Shown here: positions 31,935-41,588 of the stretch, piece by piece
How positions within the stretch are numbered: position 1 is the first letter of the stretch
How the letters are laid out: every line of letters starts with the position of its first letter
Origin: JAVKBW01 sp964352715
Lineage (GTDB): Bacteria > Pseudomonadota > Alphaproteobacteria > UBA8366 > Aestuariispiraceae
Assembly: GCA_964352715.1 (NCBI GenBank)
Contig: CAYGSU010000004.1
Span: forward strand, 56,893 to 120,892
Reading direction: 5' to 3'
Length of the DNA: 64,000 nt
Position numbers and translations under genes: made by a program
Notes under the pieces: model-generated
Database searches by the model: none
Told to the model about the DNA's origin: nothing
Seen by the model: the letters and a program-made list of their open reading frames with translations, nothing else

Positions 31935-33473
31935 ATGGCGTGTGATCTGATGAAAAAGAACGCAGACCTCAAGAGCCGGCTAACGCCCGACATGCTGATG
32001 CAGCTCGTCGCTGATGTCGGCGTCGGTGTCTATGTGACGGATAGCGAAGGCACGGTCGTCTACGCAAACGCCACGCTTGCGGATATGATGGGGTATGACA
32101 CACCCGACGGGCTGATCGGTATCAAGTCGGGCTCAAGAAAGCATTATGTCGATTCCTCCGATCACGAGCGGATCAGAAGAACAAACGATTCCGGCGAAAC
32201 GGTATCCGGCCGGGTCTGGCAGGCGCGTCGTTGTGATGACTCGACCTTCTGGGCAAGCGAGCACGCCAATCCGATCAGGGATGATGACGGTTCAGCAATC
32301 GGCTATTTCGGCACGATTGTCGATGCCAGCGATCTTATCGAGACCCAGGAGAAACTGGCCGAAGCTGAATCCAGCTACCGGCGCATATTCGAACGGGTGA
32401 CGGAAGGCATTTACCGGTCCTCGCTGGATGGCAAGCAGTTGCGGTCCAACCCGGCCCTCTACAAACTTAATGGCTATAATTCCGAGGAAGAACATCTGAA
32501 CGCGGTTAAAGACATCGCGACGGAATGGTATGTCGATCCCGGTCGGCGGACGGAGTTCGAGAAACGGCTCGAACGGGACGGCAGCGTGGAAAACTTTGAG
32601 AGCGAAATTTACTGCCACGGGTCGCGCAAGCGGATATGGATTTCGGAAAACGCCTATCTGGTGCGTGATGCCGCCGGCAATCCGCTCTACTACGAAGGAA
32701 CCGTTCGCGACATTACCGACCAGAAGGCTGTGAACAGCCATATCAGACAGGCGCTGGAGCGCGCGGAAGCCGCCAATCGGGCGAAGACGGATTTTCTGGC
32801 GCATATGAGCCATGAATTGCGAACGCCGCTGAATGCGATCATCGGGTTCTCCGATCTTCTAAGTCAGACCGCCGCCACCTTGCCGACAGAAAAAGTGCAG
32901 GAATACGCAACCGATATTCTAAAAAGCGGTTCGTATCTGCTTGAACTGATCAACGATGTTCTCGACCTGTCGCGCATCGAAAGCGGTGGCCTCCGCCTTG
33001 AAAGATCAAGCATAGACCTGAAGGAGTGTCTTTCGGCCTCGCTGGAAACCATCCGACCGATGGCCGAGGAACGCGGTCTTGCGCTGGAATGCGGTTGCGA
33101 AAGCAACTGCATGATCGAGGCAGACAAGCGTGCCGTTCAGCAATGTCTGCTCAATCTGCTGTCGAACGCGGTGAAATTCTCCCCTCAGGGTTCGACAGTA
33201 ACGATCGGGCTCGACCGGCCGGAGCCACAGCGCGTGCGGCTCAGCGTAAAGAACGACGGGTCGGGCTTTCCGCAGTCCACCCTGGATCATCTGGGCGAGC
33301 CGTTTGTTTCCTCCAAGGCGGCCGTGCCTTTCAGCAAACAGTCCGGCACCGGCCTTGGCCTGGCGATCACCCATTCCCTGATGGTCCGGATGGACGGTAC
33401 GCTTGAGGCGGAAAATCTGCCCGGCGGTGGAGCGGCTGTTTGTCTGACATTCAGGGAAGCATCGGAAACCTGA
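31935..33473 (+). CDS. Soluble PAS-PAS sensor histidine kinase
   Basis: A 512-residue kinase with no membrane segment. Two PAS domains are seen, at residues 17-135 (GVYVTDSEGTVVYANATLAD) and 143-265 (GIYRSSLDGKQLRSNPALYK, with IYCHGSRKRIWISENAYLVR). HisKA has phospho-His293 in FLAHMSHELRTPLNAII. The ATPase domain has N-box CLLNLLSNAVKFSP, G1 VKNDGSGFP and G2 GTGLGLAI. No response regulator gene is adjacent, so it is an orphan kinase. ATG 31935 follows a weak AGG; ATG 31950 is an alternative. Confidence 0.92.
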   Translation: MACDLMKKNADLKSRLTPDMLMQLVADVGVGVYVTDSEGTVVYANATLADMMGYDTPDGLIGIKSGSRKHYVDSSDHERIRRTNDSGETVSGRVWQARRCDDSTFWASEHANPIRDDDGSAIGYFGTIVDASDLIETQEKLAEAESSYRRIFERVTEGIYRSSLDGKQLRSNPALYKLNGYNSEEEHLNAVKDIATEWYVDPGRRTEFEKRLERDGSVENFESEIYCHGSRKRIWISENAYLVRDAAGNPLYYEGTVRDITDQKAVNSHIRQALERAEAANRAKTDFLAHMSHELRTPLNAIIGFSDLLSQTAATLPTEKVQEYATDILKSGSYLLELINDVLDLSRIESGGLRLERSSIDLKECLSASLETIRPMAEERGLALECGCESNCMIEADKRAVQQCLLNLLSNAVKFSPQGSTVTIGLDRPEPQRVRLSVKNDGSGFPQSTLDHLGEPFVSSKAAVPFSKQSGTGLGLAITHSLMVRMDGTLEAENLPGGGAAVCLTFREASET

Positions 33474-33621
33474 CCTTCGGTCGCTGGCTTTTTGGCCAAA
33501 AACAGGAGAAATTTCATAGACTTTCCCGTTCTGCCGGACTAGGGGTACTGTCGTTTGCGACGTGTTGAACGGTTAACTGGTTCCCATGCCGGCCAAAAAA
33601 ACAGAATGGCGGAGATGGAAT

Positions 33622-34236
33622 GTGACGATTCATCTTTATAAAAATGATTTGCCGGAAGATCTGGTTCTGGATGGCGATATAGCCGTCGATACGGAAACAC
33701 AGGGGCTGAACCTGCATCGCGACCGGCTGTGCCTGATACAGATTTCGACCGGCGATGGCGTCTGCCATATGGTTCATTTTCCGGACGCGACATATGACGC
33801 GCCGAACCTCAAAAAACTTCTGGCCGACCCGCAGCGCCGGAAAATCCTGCATTTCGCCCGATTTGACGTCGCCATCGTGCAGCGCGATCTGGGCGTCACG
33901 ATGACACCGCTTTTCTGTACGAAAATAGCCTCCAAGCTTGTCCGCACCTATACGGACCGCCATGGCCTTTCCAATCTGGTCAAGGAAATCCTGGATGTTG
34001 ACATGTCGAAGCAGCAGCAGTCGTCCGACTGGGCCAACCCTGACCTCAGCGAGGCCCAGTTGACCTATGCGGCAAGCGACGTTCTGTATCTGCACCGGCT
34101 GCGCGACGCGCTGACCACCATGCTGGTTCGCGAAAACCGTCAGGACCTGGCGGAATCCTGTTTCGCGTTTCTTCCGGTCCGCACGGCGCTCGATCTCGCC
34201 GGCTGGGAAGATACCGACATTTTCGCACACTCCTAG
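33622..34236 (+). CDS. rnd: Ribonuclease D, short form (DEDDy 3'-5' exonuclease)
   Basis: A 204-residue single-domain exonuclease for tRNA 3' processing. Exo I is IAVDTETQGLNL (Asp, Glu), Exo II LHFARFDVAIVQ and Exo III YAASDVLYLHRL with the DEDDy Tyr. It lacks the C-terminal HRDC domains of long RNase D; short forms of this kind are common in alphaproteobacteria. I chose the GTG at 33622 (purine-rich CGGAGATGGAAT upstream), which yields the usual MTIHLYKNDLP start, rather than the ATG at 33586. It precedes the kdsD-lpt cluster on the same strand by 85 bases. Confidence 0.88.
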   Translation: MTIHLYKNDLPEDLVLDGDIAVDTETQGLNLHRDRLCLIQISTGDGVCHMVHFPDATYDAPNLKKLLADPQRRKILHFARFDVAIVQRDLGVTMTPLFCTKIASKLVRTYTDRHGLSNLVKEILDVDMSKQQQSSDWANPDLSEAQLTYAASDVLYLHRLRDALTTMLVRENRQDLAESCFAFLPVRTALDLAGWEDTDIFAHS

Positions 34237-34321
34237 GGCGGCAACGACGCGGTTGAATAAAGGCTGAATCCGTTGGCGATTCAGCATAAGCTGCCCCCGG
34301 AACCTGTGAAGGGAGAACTTT

Positions 34322-35332
34322 GTGGAAACGGCGAAACATTCCCTCGCCGCCGGGGCATTTAGCGGCGATGCTGCGGCGCCGGACGATATCGAGGCGGCGC
34401 GGCGGGTGCTGAAATTGCAGTGCGACGCGCTGTCGGCGCTGGCGAATGGTCTGGACGGCAAATTTACGGCGGCTGTCGAAATCCTGATCGGCATCAAGGG
34501 GCGGGTTACCGTCACCGGGATGGGCAAAAGCGGTCATATCGGGCGCAAGATCGCCGCGACGTTGTCCTCCACCGGCACACCCGCGCAGTTCGTTCACCCC
34601 GGCGAGGCAAGCCACGGCGACATGGGAATGATCACCCAGGACGATGCGATTATAGCGTTGTCAAACTCCGGCGAAACCAAGGAACTCAGCGATATCGTCA
34701 GCTATTCCCGGCGCTTTTCAATTCCGCTGATTGCCATCACCGGCGGGCGCGACAGTGCGCTTGTGAAAAACGCGGATGTTGCGTTGCTGCTGCCCGATAT
34801 GCCGGAAGCCGGCACCCTTGCCCTTGCGCCGACCACGACAACAACCATGACGCTGGCGCTCGGCGACGCGCTGGCGGTCGCCCTGCTGGAACGCAACAAG
34901 GCCTTCACGGCGGAAGCCTTCCGGCTGTTCCATCCCGGCGGCAAGCTGGGCCAGCAACTGATGCAGGTGCGCGATCTGATGCATACGGGCGGCGAAATGC
35001 CGCTGGTGCCGCATGAGACTATGATGCGGGAAGCCTTGATAAACATGGCGGGCAAGCCATTTGGGACAATTGGCGTTGTCGATGAGAAGAGCCGGTTGCT
35101 TGGAATCATCACCGATGGCGATCTCAGGCGACATCTTCTGGAAGATGTCCTGAACGAACCTGTAACGGCGGTGATGACCAAAAAACCGATTGTCGCGCCG
35201 CCGGATTTGTTGGCGATGGAACTGCTGGCCATTTTCAACAAGAACAAGATCAACGCCGCCTTCATTGTCGAAGACGGCAAACCAATCGGTATTGTGCATG
35301 TTCATGACCTGCTACGGGCCGGCATTGCCTGA
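34322..35332 (+). CDS. kdsD: D-arabinose 5-phosphate isomerase, KpsF/GutQ family
   Basis: This enzyme interconverts D-ribulose 5-phosphate and D-arabinose 5-phosphate, the first step to Kdo of lipopolysaccharide. 336 residues: a SIS domain (about 55-190) with VTGMGKSGHIGRKIAATLSS, HPGEASHGDMGM and ALSNSGETKELSDI, then two CBS domains (about 215-336; FGTIGVVDEKSRLLGIITDG). Translation starts at a GTG after GGGAGAAC. It heads the lptC-lptA-lptB-rpoN group, tying Kdo supply to LPS export. Confidence 0.95.
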   Translation: METAKHSLAAGAFSGDAAAPDDIEAARRVLKLQCDALSALANGLDGKFTAAVEILIGIKGRVTVTGMGKSGHIGRKIAATLSSTGTPAQFVHPGEASHGDMGMITQDDAIIALSNSGETKELSDIVSYSRRFSIPLIAITGGRDSALVKNADVALLLPDMPEAGTLALAPTTTTTMTLALGDALAVALLERNKAFTAEAFRLFHPGGKLGQQLMQVRDLMHTGGEMPLVPHETMMREALINMAGKPFGTIGVVDEKSRLLGIITDGDLRRHLLEDVLNEPVTAVMTKKPIVAPPDLLAMELLAIFNKNKINAAFIVEDGKPIGIVHVHDLLRAGIA

Positions 35333-35357
35333 CCGTCGGCCGCACCGGCGCTGATTG

Positions 35358-36029
35358 ATGGCGACCGCTGAACCGACATCTTCACCGGCGAAACCGTCGC
35401 GCATACCACTAGGTGCGCGAAGCGGCAGTTTTAGCCCGACTTATGGGCGAATCGTAAATTTCCTGAAGATATTGCTGCCGACCCTGGCGGTCGTGCTGAT
35501 CAGCCTTGTGGTTGCGTGGCCGCTGCTTGATGAACAGGTGAAACTGCTCAACCAGGCGCTGATGGATGCGGTCAAACCGACACCGGATTCAATGCAGATC
35601 ACCAATGCGCGCTATGCCGGGCGGGACGACAAGAATCAGCCCTTCACGGTGACGGCGGAAACCATCCGCCAGCCCAACATCGACGAACCCTTTATCGGTC
35701 TGACCCTGCCGAAGGCCGATATCATGATGGCGGATGAAACCTGGGCCGCCCTGACTGCTGTCGACGGCACCTATGACCGCGAGCTGCAGATTTTGACGCT
35801 ACAGGGCGATGTTAGTTTTTTTCATGATCTGGGTTATGAGTTCAAAACCCAAAGCGCCCGGGTCGATCTTCAGGCCGGCGGCGCTGCCGGTGACGAACCG
35901 ATTTTCGGGCAGGGGCCGTTTGGGCTTGTAGAAGCACAGGGATTCCGCATCTATGAGCGCGGCGCGCGGGTCAGACTGCTCGGCAAATCGAAGCTCGTGA
36001 TTTATCAGGATGTGGAGGATCAGCAATGA
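35358..36029 (+). CDS. lptC: LPS export ABC transporter periplasmic protein LptC
   Basis: LptC connects the inner-membrane LptB2FG complex to the LptA bridge. It has 223 residues. A single membrane anchor (NFLKILLPTLAVVLISLVVA, about residues 33-53) follows a polar N-terminus; the beta-jellyroll follows, with ITNARYAGRDDKNQPFTVTA and LTLQGDVSFFHDLGYEFKTQ. Start ATG 35358 is preferred to the TTG just before. It overlaps lptA by 4 bases (ATGA). Confidence 0.92.
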   Translation: MATAEPTSSPAKPSRIPLGARSGSFSPTYGRIVNFLKILLPTLAVVLISLVVAWPLLDEQVKLLNQALMDAVKPTPDSMQITNARYAGRDDKNQPFTVTAETIRQPNIDEPFIGLTLPKADIMMADETWAALTAVDGTYDRELQILTLQGDVSFFHDLGYEFKTQSARVDLQAGGAAGDEPIFGQGPFGLVEAQGFRIYERGARVRLLGKSKLVIYQDVEDQQ

Positions 36030-36826
36030 CATACCGCCGGATGGTTATGACGGTTGTCTGTCTTGCCGGTCTGCTGGGTGCGGTGGCGCTTCCGGCCGGC
36101 GCGCAGTCGATTGCGACCGGATCGAGCGATAACGGGCCGATTGAAATAGAAGCCGATGACGGCATCGAATGGCTGCGCGATTCCAAGCGGTATATCGCCC
36201 GTGGCAATGCGACGGCCAGCCAGGGTGGCCTGACGGTTCGCTCCGATACGCTCACCGCCTTCTATCGGGGTGGCGAGAATGGCGAACGGCAGCAGATTTT
36301 CCGCATGGATGCCGACCGGAATGTGGTCATTACTGCTGAAGACGCGGAAGCGACCGGCGACAAGGCTGTCTATCACGTTGATAAGCAGGTCGCTGTGCTG
36401 GTCGGTGAAAATCTTCAGCTTGTCACCAAGGAGGCCAGCATTACGGCAGAGGAATCACTGGAATTCTGGCAGGCGCGCAGTCTGGCGGTGGCGCGTGGCG
36501 AAGCGACAATCATTCAGAACGGCAACCGGCTCGTTGCCGGGGTGCTGACGGCCTATATCCAGGAAGGCGCGGACGGCAAACGGGCGGTGCAGCGCATCGA
36601 TGCTCTTGACGGCGTACATATTTCAACCGAAACCGAAATCGTACGGGGCCGGGAAGGCGTTTATGACGTACCAAAAGAAATAGCGACCGTTTGCGGTGAT
36701 GTAAAAATCACACGCGGTGAAAACCAGTTGAACGGAAACTGTGCCGTTGTTGATATGAAAACAGGCCGATCAAAGATAACGGGCGGTGGAAGCAAAGTAA
36801 AAGGCCTGATATTAAGCACTGAGTAA
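36026..36826 (+). CDS. lptA: LPS export periplasmic bridge protein LptA (OstA-like)
   Basis: LptA polymerises across the periplasm and carries LPS to LptD. It has 266 residues, longer than the 185 of Escherichia coli. There is a Sec signal (LAGLLGAVALPAGAQS) and an OstA beta-jellyroll: IEIEADDGIEWLRDSKRYIA, RGNATASQGGLTVRSDTLTA and VYDVPKEIATVCGDVKITRG. It is translationally coupled to lptC. lptB follows after about 190 bases, a spacing that may hold a promoter. Confidence 0.92.
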   Translation: MTYRRMVMTVVCLAGLLGAVALPAGAQSIATGSSDNGPIEIEADDGIEWLRDSKRYIARGNATASQGGLTVRSDTLTAFYRGGENGERQQIFRMDADRNVVITAEDAEATGDKAVYHVDKQVAVLVGENLQLVTKEASITAEESLEFWQARSLAVARGEATIIQNGNRLVAGVLTAYIQEGADGKRAVQRIDALDGVHISTETEIVRGREGVYDVPKEIATVCGDVKITRGENQLNGNCAVVDMKTGRSKITGGGSKVKGLILSTE

Positions 36827-37017
36827 GCCCCTTTTATTTCGCCAACAGATCGAATGCCTTACCTATACAGTGCAATTTGATTGAATTGTTTGTTATGCGG
36901 TGTCACTGCAATTTTCATTCCTTTTTCGCGATGCTTCTGTATGATTACAGCTGGAATGTTGAAAACCGGTAACCGGGCCCGCTTGCAGACAGAGCCGCTT
37001 GCGCAGGACCACCAGAT

Positions 37018-38604
37018 ATGACCGACGATCGAGACGACGATAAAAAGAGCCCTGACGACCGCCGTGAACCGCGATTGCCGTCTGCGTCCGGTCGCGAGGA
37101 TCCCAGGCCGATCAAGCGGGGTGATTCCGCTGCGCCGCCGCTGCGCCCGTCCGCGGCGATGCGGACATATATGCGTCCCGCAAAACTTCAGCCGCGACTC
37201 GATCAGGAAGCCGAAAAGACCGCTGACACCCCCGAACAGAAACACCGAGTGGAAAAGCCGCAAGGCGAGCGCCTGACGGCTGACAAGCCATCCCGCGATG
37301 AAGCGCCGTCGCCGCGCGTGCAGCGCATGTCGGAACCGCGTGCGGCGAACGATAGCCAGACCGGCCCGACAGCGCCCCCGCCGCCGCTTCCTCCCTCCGT
37401 TGCCGGGGCAGAACCGCACCGGCCGAAACCCACAATGCGGGCTGACCCGCCCTCGACGACCAAGGAACAGGCTGCGGTACAACGGAATATTCGCAAACCG
37501 GAGGCGCAACAGCCCTCTGTGACAAGAACAACCGCCAGCCCGCCGGTGCCGTCGGCCGCGACGCGAACGCCCGATCAGCCATCGCCGCTGACAGAACCGA
37601 AAGAACCAACCAAGCCGCCCGTGCCGCCGGCCGATCCGCCGGCCGCTGCAGAAGCGACGCCGCTGGAACCGAAACGGAAGAAGCCGGGTCTTGCAGCGCG
37701 CCTGTTTGGCCGGGGCAGGAAACTAAAGGCGGAACGCCTTAAAGCTGAAGCGCCATCTGGCGAAGCAAAGCCGGTTGCTGAAAATCCGGTGCGCACAACC
37801 CTGCCGCCATCCGACACCAATGTCGAAGCGCTGCCGGCCCGGCCGGTCAAGGTCAAGCCGCAGCCGCGCCTGGTTCTTGAAAATGTTGGACTGGAAATCC
37901 GGTCGCTCGGCAAGCATTTCAAGAAACGGCCTGTTCTGCGGGATGTCTCGCTGCGGGTTCAGCGCGGCGAAGCGGTCGGTCTGCTGGGGCCGAACGGCGC
38001 TGGTAAAACGACCTGCTTTTACATCGTGACCGGGCTGATTCCGGCCGATTACGGCGAAATTTTCCTTGATGGCCAGGACATCACGAGCCTGCCGATGTAT
38101 CGCCGTGCCCGCATGGGCATCGGCTATTTGCCACAGGAAGCGTCCATTTTCCGGGGCCTTACGGTGGAACAGAACATTCGGGCGGTGCTGGAGCTGGTTG
38201 AAAAAGACCTTGAGCGACGCGAAACCGCGCTCGAATCCCTGCTGGCGGAATTTTCGATCAGCCATCTACGGCGTACCCCGGCGATTGCACTGTCTGGCGG
38301 CGAACGCCGGCGTCTTGAAATTGCCCGTGCGCTCGCCAGCCAGCCGAATTTCATTCTGCTCGATGAACCTCTGGCAGGTATCGACCCGATTGCGGTTCGT
38401 GATATTCGCGATCTTGTCAGCCACCTCAAGGATCGCGGAATCGGTGTGCTTATTACCGACCACAATGTGCGCGAAACCCTGGAAATCGTCGACCGGGCTT
38501 ACATTCTGCACGACGGCAATGTGTTGATGGAGGGGCCGCCGGCAGAAATCGTCGCCAATCAGGAAGTCCGGCGGGTTTACCTGGGCGATCGCTTTACGCT
38601 TTGA
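37018..38604 (+). CDS. lptB: LPS export ABC ATPase LptB with a long disordered N-terminal extension
   Basis: Residues about 283-528 are a complete LptB ATPase: Walker A LLGPNGAGKTT (about 324), Q-loop GYLPQEASIFRGLTVEQNI, signature LSGGERRRLEIARAL, Walker B FILLDEPLAGIDP and switch LITDHNVRETL. It powers LPS extraction with LptFG. The first 282 residues are unlike LptB and are rich in Pro, Ala, Arg, Lys and Glu (TAPPPPLPPSVAGAEPHRPK, VPPADPPAAAEATPLEPKRK), with no predicted fold. AGGA lies upstream of ATG 37018 and no ATG occurs between residue 141 and the ATPase core. It may tether partners or the membrane; function unknown. Confidence 0.9.
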   Translation: MTDDRDDDKKSPDDRREPRLPSASGREDPRPIKRGDSAAPPLRPSAAMRTYMRPAKLQPRLDQEAEKTADTPEQKHRVEKPQGERLTADKPSRDEAPSPRVQRMSEPRAANDSQTGPTAPPPPLPPSVAGAEPHRPKPTMRADPPSTTKEQAAVQRNIRKPEAQQPSVTRTTASPPVPSAATRTPDQPSPLTEPKEPTKPPVPPADPPAAAEATPLEPKRKKPGLAARLFGRGRKLKAERLKAEAPSGEAKPVAENPVRTTLPPSDTNVEALPARPVKVKPQPRLVLENVGLEIRSLGKHFKKRPVLRDVSLRVQRGEAVGLLGPNGAGKTTCFYIVTGLIPADYGEIFLDGQDITSLPMYRRARMGIGYLPQEASIFRGLTVEQNIRAVLELVEKDLERRETALESLLAEFSISHLRRTPAIALSGGERRRLEIARALASQPNFILLDEPLAGIDPIAVRDIRDLVSHLKDRGIGVLITDHNVRETLEIVDRAYILHDGNVLMEGPPAEIVANQEVRRVYLGDRFTL

Positions 38605-38617
38605 GGCCGGGAATGCG

Positions 38618-40162
38618 ATGGCGCTGACACCGCGACTGGACCTTCGCCAATCACAATCGCTGGTGATGACGCCTCAGTTGCAGCAGGCGATCAAGCTTCT
38701 GCAATACAACAATGTCGAACTGGCGCAATTCGTCGAAACCGAGCTTGAGCGTAACCCGATGCTGGAGCGCGACGAGGGGCAGGGCGATCCTGCACGAGGT
38801 GAAACGGCGGAGCAGTCAACCTCCCTCGAATCCAGCGAGCGGCCGGACGAATTCAACGGCGATTCCGCCGAATTGCTGAAGCCGGACGGCATGGCCGATG
38901 GCGACAATGCACCCCTCGATGTCGACTACGGCAATCAATACGACTCCGATATCGTTGGCGGTGGCGCTGGTGGTGAGGCGCCCGATACGCTGGGTGGCGC
39001 GCACTGGTCCGGCGTCAGGGGCGGCGGTTCCGGTTTTGACGATATCGACGCCAATCTAGAAGCAACGCTTTCAGAACATGTCAGTCTGCGCGACCATCTG
39101 ATGGATCAGATGCAGATGGATATTGCCGATCCGGCCGACAGGCTGATCGCGGTTCATCTGATCGACCAACTGGACGGGTCAGGCTGGCTTTCCGGCGATC
39201 TTTCTTTTATCGCCGAAATGCTGGGCTGCACGCCGGATGATATCGAGCGGGTTCTGATCAAGTTACAGGGGCTTGATCCGGTCGGTGTCTTCGCCCGCGA
39301 TCTCAAGGAATGCCTTGCGTTGCAGCTCGCCGAGCTGGACCGGCTTGACCCCGCCATGCAGACCATGCTCGACAATCTGGAAATGCTGGCGGCCCATGAC
39401 GCCAAGGGCCTGATGAAGAAATGCGGTGTCGACGAGGAAGACCTGCGTGAGATGGTTTCTGAAATCAGGGCGCTGAACCCGAAACCTGCCCTGGCCTTCA
39501 ATACCGACATCATCGAACCGGTGGTTCCCGATATTCTGATGCGCCGGGCGCAGGATGGCGACTGGACGATCGAACTGAACCCGGAAACCCTGCCCCGTGT
39601 TCTGGTGAACGAGACCTATTTCGCCCGGATTTCGAAGGATATCCGAAAAAAACCGGAAACCGAATACCTGAACGAACAGTTCCAGTCGGCCAACTGGCTG
39701 GTCAAATCGCTGCATCAGCGGGCAACGACCATCATCAAGGTCGCAGGCGAGATCGTTCGGCAGCAGAACGCGTTTTTCGACAGGGGCGTCGCGCATCTGC
39801 GCCCGTTGGTGCTGCGCGACATCGCAGAGGCCATCGAAATGCATGAAAGCACAGTCAGCCGGGTGACCACAAACAAGTACATTCACACGCCGCGCGGCCT
39901 GTTCGAGCTTAAGTTCTTCTTCACCTCGGCCATCAGCGGTACCGGTGGCGATTCATCCTATTCGGCCGAATCGGTTCGCCACCGGATCCGTACTCTGATC
40001 GACGCAGAGCCGCCGAAAGCCATCCTGTCGGACGACCAGATTGTTGAAATGCTGAAGACGGAAGGCATCGATATTGCCCGCCGCACGGTCGCTAAATACC
40101 GCGAGGCGATGAAAATCCCATCTTCTGTACAGCGCCGGCGCCAGAAACAGCATGCAATCTAA
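38618..40162 (+). CDS. rpoN: RNA polymerase sigma-54 factor
   Basis: Sigma-54 directs RNA polymerase to -24/-12 promoters and needs an AAA+ activator. 514 residues: the Gln-rich region I (RQSQSLVMTPQLQQAIKLLQ), an acidic linker (about 50-150) with a Gly-rich patch, the core-binding region, the HTH region (ESTVSRVTTNKYIHTPRGLF) and the C-terminal RpoN box ARRTVAKYRE. The gene follows lptB by 13 bases and precedes hpf and ptsN, the conserved proteobacterial order. The in-window island supplies an activator and two target promoters. Confidence 0.97.
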   Translation: MALTPRLDLRQSQSLVMTPQLQQAIKLLQYNNVELAQFVETELERNPMLERDEGQGDPARGETAEQSTSLESSERPDEFNGDSAELLKPDGMADGDNAPLDVDYGNQYDSDIVGGGAGGEAPDTLGGAHWSGVRGGGSGFDDIDANLEATLSEHVSLRDHLMDQMQMDIADPADRLIAVHLIDQLDGSGWLSGDLSFIAEMLGCTPDDIERVLIKLQGLDPVGVFARDLKECLALQLAELDRLDPAMQTMLDNLEMLAAHDAKGLMKKCGVDEEDLREMVSEIRALNPKPALAFNTDIIEPVVPDILMRRAQDGDWTIELNPETLPRVLVNETYFARISKDIRKKPETEYLNEQFQSANWLVKSLHQRATTIIKVAGEIVRQQNAFFDRGVAHLRPLVLRDIAEAIEMHESTVSRVTTNKYIHTPRGLFELKFFFTSAISGTGGDSSYSAESVRHRIRTLIDAEPPKAILSDDQIVEMLKTEGIDIARRTVAKYREAMKIPSSVQRRRQKQHAI

Positions 40163-40413
40163 GGATTTTTTAAGGTTTCTACACACGCCTTGACTTCGGC
40201 TATGGCGATGGATAGCTTCCGCCACCGCTTGCGAGGGCAGGATATTCTACCCCGTCGGCAAGTTGAACATGGGGTGACGAGACGCCGTTTCGGAATCGGA
40301 AATCGGCCTTACTCGGAAAAATTTAGGCGAACAGGCGGGGCAAAGTTATCATCGTCCCTTGCATTTCCTGTTCATGGCGGCATTCTTGAGGTTTACGAGG
40401 GCTATATAATAAA

Positions 40414-41004
40414 ATGCAGCTATCGATTACCGGTAAAGGTATGGATATTGGCGCGGCGTTGCAGGAGTATGTCGAAAACCTGCTCCCCCCTGCGGTCACA
40501 AAGTACTTCGATAACACAACAGATGCGCAGGTAACCTTTTACAAGGAAGCCCATGAGTTTCGCGCCGATATCAAGGTGCACGTTTCCCGCCCTGTATTCG
40601 TTCAGGGTTCTGGCAAGGGCGGTGATGCTCATTCGGCCTTCGACGAAGCCCTGCAGCATGTTGCAAAGCGGCTTCGCCGGAACAAGCGCAAGCTTCGCGA
40701 CCAGAAACATCGCGGTGATGAAGATTCGCTGCCGGCCCTGCAGTATGTGATCGCGGCAGAGCCCGACCCTGTTGAAGGTGACGAGACCGAGAACGATATC
40801 GTTAATAGCGATCCGGTAATCGTTGCTGAAATGCCCGGCAGCATTGACACGCTTTCGGTCAGCGAGGCCGTCATGCGGATGGACCTGTCCGGACAGAACG
40901 CCCTGATGTTTCGCAGTTCGAAACACGGTGGCTTGAACATGGTGTATCAGCGCGACGATGGAAACATCGGATGGGTTGACCCGAATACGACGTCAGAATC
41001 GTAA
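40414..41004 (+). CDS. hpf: Ribosome hibernation-promoting factor, long form
   Basis: Long HPF dimerises 70S ribosomes into inactive 100S particles. 196 residues. The N-terminal S30AE domain (1-100) has SITGKGMDIGAALQEYVENL and DAHSAFDEALQHVAKRLRRN. A linker leads to the C-terminal dimerisation domain (about 135-196), with LSVSEAVMRMDLSGQNALMF and NMVYQRDDGNIGWVDP. About 250 bases separate it from rpoN; this spacer shows no gene and may contain the promoter. Confidence 0.95.
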   Translation: MQLSITGKGMDIGAALQEYVENLLPPAVTKYFDNTTDAQVTFYKEAHEFRADIKVHVSRPVFVQGSGKGGDAHSAFDEALQHVAKRLRRNKRKLRDQKHRGDEDSLPALQYVIAAEPDPVEGDETENDIVNSDPVIVAEMPGSIDTLSVSEAVMRMDLSGQNALMFRSSKHGGLNMVYQRDDGNIGWVDPNTTSES

Positions 41005-41097
41005 GAATGGCTTGGCTGGCGACCAGAGAGCGCCGGAAGAAAGCCCGGTTTAGACAATACTGATCAGTTTTTAAATTGCTTCTTTGAGGTTGCTACC

Positions 41098-41562
41098 ATG
41101 GAGATTGCAGATCTTTTATCGCCGGACGCGATCGTTCCCGCCCTTAGCGTTTCTTCCAAGAAGCAGACGCTGACGGAACTTGCGCGGCGCGCGGCTGAAC
41201 ATCTCGGCCTGGATCAGCGCGAAGTGTTCGAAACGCTACTGGAACGGGAGCGGCTGGGTACGACCGGCGTCGGCAATGGCATTGCCATCCCGCACGGCAA
41301 ACTGAACAGCGTTTCCCGGCCGGTCGGCCTGTTTGCGCGGCTGGAAAAGCCGGTCGATTTCGATTCCGTCGATGATATGCCTGTCGACCTGATCTTTCTT
41401 CTGCTGGCGCCTGAAACCGCCGGTGCGGACCATCTGAAAGCGCTGGCGCGGGTATCCCGCGTGCTGCGCGATCAGGCGGTTTGCAAGAAACTTCGCGGTT
41501 CCACAGAAAAAGACGCGATTTACGCGCTGCTCATCGACAACGCGCACAGCCACGCAGCCTGA
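41098..41562 (+). CDS. ptsN: PTS IIA-Ntr regulatory protein
   Basis: EIIA-Ntr is the terminal phospho-acceptor of the nitrogen PTS, which adjusts potassium transport, nitrogen and sigma-54-linked processes without moving a sugar. 154 residues; the phosphorylated His is His66 in GNGIAIPHGKLNSV. The fold motifs LLERERLGTTGVGNGIAI and VDLIFLLLAPETAGADHLKA are present. It is the last gene of the rpoN group. The usual downstream rapZ/hprK genes are not here. Confidence 0.95.
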   Translation: MEIADLLSPDAIVPALSVSSKKQTLTELARRAAEHLGLDQREVFETLLERERLGTTGVGNGIAIPHGKLNSVSRPVGLFARLEKPVDFDSVDDMPVDLIFLLLAPETAGADHLKALARVSRVLRDQAVCKKLRGSTEKDAIYALLIDNAHSHAA

Positions 41563-41588
41563 CAGGCGGCACCCGCCAGCACTCAATT

